From the NCBI GenBank assembly GCA_017999435.1, contig JAGNLV010000004.1:310001-374000 (forward strand): a DNA stretch of 64,000 nt, in the 5' to 3' direction. Each line of letters opens with the position of its first letter. Position 1 is the stretch's first letter. The notes below the pieces were generated by a model, which saw only the letters and a program-made list of their open reading frames with translations, was not told the origin of the DNA and did no database searches. Shown piece by piece: positions 61,781 through 64,000 of this stretch. Both the position numbers and the translations under genes were made by a program. The DNA comes from Candidatus Zixiibacteriota bacterium (GTDB taxonomy: Bacteria > Zixibacteria > MSB-5A5 > GN15 > FEB-12).

Positions 61781-62686
61781 TCAACGCGATTCGAGGGTGC
61801 CCGCACGATTGGCGGCGCCGCCGCGCCGCACCCGCCGCTCCGCCAGATACACGCCCAGCAGCACCAGCCCCCCGCCGATCCCGGTGAACAGCCCGAAGTG
61901 CTCCCCCAGGTAGGGTACCGCCAGGGCGGTGGTCGCCAGCGGTTCCAGATAGAGGAACACCCCGGCCCGGGCCGCGCCCAGCTTTGCCACCCCCTCCTGC
62001 CAGAACCAGAACGCCAGCCCCTGCACGACCAATCCGAGGAAGAGGAGGGCGACGACCCCCCGCACCGGCAGCGCCGTCACCCCGGCCAGGCCGGCCGATC
62101 CGAACATGAGGGTGAGAATGACCGCCGCCGAGACCGAGAGCACAAGGAACGGCGTCACCAGCGGTCCGCACCGCCGGGAGAGGTCGCGGGTGAGGATGGT
62201 GAACACCGCCCAGGTGTGGGCCGAGGCAAATACGAGCCAGTCCCCGGCGCTCTGCAGCCACCCGAGCGTAAACAGGCGCCCCTGCGACACCAACAGCAGC
62301 ACGCCGGTCGTGGCCACGGCGATCCCCGCCGCCGCCTTGGCCGACAGGCGCTCCTTCAGAAACACCGCCGACAGGACCGCCAGCACGAGCGGGGTCACCG
62401 CGATCAGCCACCCGGTGTTGGTCGCCGTGGTGTACTGCATCCCGATCACCTGCACGAGGAAATGGATGGTGATCGCGGCCGCCGCCGCCAGAATCCAGGG
62501 ATACTCCGCGCGCGGCACCCGGATCGGCCGCCGCTTGGCCAGGAGCACGGCCCCCATAACCGGAAGCCCGAGCAGGTAGCGCAGGCCGATCACCTGCAGC
62601 GGGGTGAGGTACGCCAGGCAGATCTTGGTCGCCACAAACGACCATCCCCAGACACACACGGTGAGCACCAAGAGGAGGCGAATCAT
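61781..62686 (-). CDS. EamA-domain (DMT superfamily) transporter
   Basis: 301 aa, ten predicted membrane helices in two EamA halves (first half with VCVWGWSFVATKICLAYLTP, second with VKLGAARAGVFLYLEPLATT-like segments). Drug/metabolite efflux family; substrate unknown. Start MIRLLLV has GGAG five nt upstream. Confidence 0.88.
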   Translation of the reverse strand: MIRLLLVLTVCVWGWSFVATKICLAYLTPLQVIGLRYLLGLPVMGAVLLAKRRPIRVPRAEYPWILAAAAAITIHFLVQVIGMQYTTATNTGWLIAVTPLVLAVLSAVFLKERLSAKAAAGIAVATTGVLLLVSQGRLFTLGWLQSAGDWLVFASAHTWAVFTILTRDLSRRCGPLVTPFLVLSVSAAVILTLMFGSAGLAGVTALPVRGVVALLFLGLVVQGLAFWFWQEGVAKLGAARAGVFLYLEPLATTALAVPYLGEHFGLFTGIGGGLVLLGVYLAERRVRRGGAANRAGTLESR

Positions 62687-62920
62687 CATTTCTCCACACT
62701 GCACCGGGGAATGTGACGGGCAATTACCGCTCCGCCCGCTCCCTTGTCAAATGGAATCGCCGCCCCTCGGGGGGGGACCGATTCCCCGCTTGCGCCGCCC
62801 GGCGGCGTGACCGATATTGGCGCAGCTTCCCATACCGGGCAAGGGAGCCGCCCCGCCGTCCGGCCTGCGCCGCGCCGCGGGTGCGCGAAATCTTCGGTCG
62901 CTGTCAGCGGAAAGGACACC

Positions 62921-63652
62921 ATGGGATTGATCGCCGACGCACTCGTCTGGAAAGGCAACCGCCTGGAGGCGCGAGTGCTGTACTCCCGCGCGGGCGTGGC
63001 CCAGCACATTCTCGTGCGCACCGACCGTTCCGGCATCCTCGTCGACACCGGCGACGGCTGTCTGCGCGATCTTCTGGCCGCCGGAATTCGGCTGGATTCG
63101 CTCGGCGGTCTGCTCTACACGCACGGCCACTTCGACCATGTGGGGGGGCTCCACACGCTCCTCGGGTTTCTCCGCATGATCGGCCGCACCGCTCCGCTCC
63201 CCATCTGCGCCCCCGACCGCTGCACCGAGGTGTTCGCCCTCGCCCACACTTTCCGCCGCTGTTACCCCGATCACCTTCCCTACCCCCTGGTGCTGCGCGA
63301 GCTCCACCCGCACGAGCGGTTCGAGCTCGCGGGGCTGCCGATCGAGGCGTACCCGATGGCCCACGCCGGGAGCATCGACCGCGGCGGCATTCTCGATCCC
63401 ATCCCCGCCTTCGGCTACCGCATCACTTTGGAGGGAGAGACAATCGCCATCACCGGCGACACCGGCCTGTGCGATGAGGTCAAGGATCTGGTCCGCGGCG
63501 CCGACCTCGCGATCATCGAAGCGACCTTCGCCGACGACGACCGGTGTGAACCGGAGATGCTCGCACGCGTGCACCTGTCGGAGTCGCTGGCCCGCGACCT
63601 CGGCACCCTGGCCAAGTCCTACCTGCTGATTCACCGGGCGGAGCGATCGTGA
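62921..63652 (+). CDS. MBL-fold metallo-hydrolase
   Basis: 243 aa with the zinc motif THGHFDH (His68, His70, Asp72, His73), then further ligands in MAHAGSI and TGDTG. AAAGGA precedes ATG 62921 by four nt. Substrate could be a phosphodiester or thioester; RNase Z is not excluded but the sequence lacks its special elements. Confidence 0.88.
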   Translation: MGLIADALVWKGNRLEARVLYSRAGVAQHILVRTDRSGILVDTGDGCLRDLLAAGIRLDSLGGLLYTHGHFDHVGGLHTLLGFLRMIGRTAPLPICAPDRCTEVFALAHTFRRCYPDHLPYPLVLRELHPHERFELAGLPIEAYPMAHAGSIDRGGILDPIPAFGYRITLEGETIAITGDTGLCDEVKDLVRGADLAIIEATFADDDRCEPEMLARVHLSESLARDLGTLAKSYLLIHRAERS

Positions 63653-63719
63653 GGAGGGCACAGGTATCCGGTGCCGGTGGGAGCGAGCGAGAGCGGGGCG
63701 GCGCGCGAGATTGACGATC

Positions 63720-64000
63720 CTAGCGGAGCCGCTTCTGGAGATCTTCGAGCGCCCGCTGGAGCCGCTCCACCTCCTTCCGCAGGGAATCGGTGACCTCGGC
63801 GGGGTCGCTCACTCCCGGCTGCGGGGCGAAGAGATCCTCCCACCGCGGGTCATCGAGCCGCGCCGTCTCGAGCGCCACGACGTAGGGCATCTCGCGGCGC
63901 AGGTACCCGATCTCCACGCGCGTCCCCGGCGGGTTGTTGCGCACAAGGCTGCGCAGCTCTCCGGCCGATCCGACGGCGACGCCGTTGACGGCGAAGAGCA
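63720..64000 (-). CDS. C-terminal end of a PDZ-domain protein (5' part outside window)
   Basis: The frame runs open from the right edge to a stop at 63720. It contains the last part of a PDZ domain (LFAVNGVAVGSAGELRSLV, then NPPGTRVEIGYLRR) followed by a coiled-coil tail (DSLRKEVERLQRALEDLQKRLR). PDZ domains often occur in envelope proteases such as DegP; the catalytic part would lie to the right. Confidence 0.75.
   Translation of the reverse strand, partial: LFAVNGVAVGSAGELRSLVRNNPPGTRVEIGYLRREMPYVVALETARLDDPRWEDLFAPQPGVSDPAEVTDSLRKEVERLQRALEDLQKRLR

Noticed and set aside
1-64000. tRNA, rRNA, CRISPR arrays, insertion sequences, prophage genes
   Set aside because: Looked for but nothing recognisable was found; a tRNA or RNA-family scan would be needed to be certain.

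Overview
The window is GC-rich (roughly two thirds G+C by eye), densely packed bacterial chromosome. Several features point to a Gram-negative member of the FCB group, most like candidate phylum Zixibacteria. There are secreted proteins ending in the YPNPFN-type (type IX secretion-like) C-terminal domain, other secreted proteins ending in paired dockerin-like units of the 'RGD-N-DG ... YLFRGG' type, and heptose-biosynthesis genes hldE1/hldE2 that imply a lipopolysaccharide outer membrane. The lineage is inferred from these protein styles and not proven. I saw no rRNA, tRNA, CRISPR array, transposase or prophage genes.

Layout. 1-4.1 kb: 3' part of a DsrK-like CCG-domain Fe-S protein, a two-gene minimal SUF system (sufC-sufB), and a phytoene-desaturase-like flavoprotein. 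4.6-15.5 kb: rsgA, a lipoprotein, an S46 dipeptidyl-peptidase divergent from a secreted unknown, a homologue of the tRNA-queuosine mannosyltransferase, and two large secreted proteins. 15.8-18.7 kb: a tightly overlapping TlpA-like / DUF4266 / DUF3570 / ApbE cassette, probably a flavinylated envelope redox system. 18.7-24.6 kb: a translationally coupled S8 protease and beta-propeller pair. 25-32.8 kb: asnB, an unknown protein, the B12-dependent ribonucleotide reductase nrdJ, an outer-membrane protein and an acetate transporter.

32.9-45.7 kb is a leftward metabolic block. A TPR protein, an SGNH hydrolase, an M24 peptidase, accB and pilT come first and end in a terminator. A good sigma70-type promoter then drives accC, gcvH, gcvPA, two small zinc-ribbon DUF2007-like proteins, a thioredoxin-fold protein and gcvPB, closed by a terminator placed directly against the start codon of a fused ECF ATPase. 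The thioredoxin-like gene is the main discovery. Its reading frame is interrupted by a single TGA exactly where the first cysteine of the CxxC motif belongs (W-TGA-K-Y-C-K), and a 7-bp hairpin with a GGUC loop starts 16 nt after it. This is the signature of a selenocysteine codon with a bacterial SECIS element. Standard gene calling would split the gene and lose its N-terminus.

45.9-64 kb: a dockerin-bearing beta-propeller protein, hldE2/hldE1, small proteins (DUF3467, a zinc-ribbon membrane protein, a receiver domain), the classic phoH-pgpH-ybeY-corC cluster downstream of aspS, a PtsN-like IIA protein with a good promoter, a large M6 metalloprotease with dockerin, an EamA transporter, an MBL-fold hydrolase, and the 3' end of a PDZ-domain gene that leaves the window.
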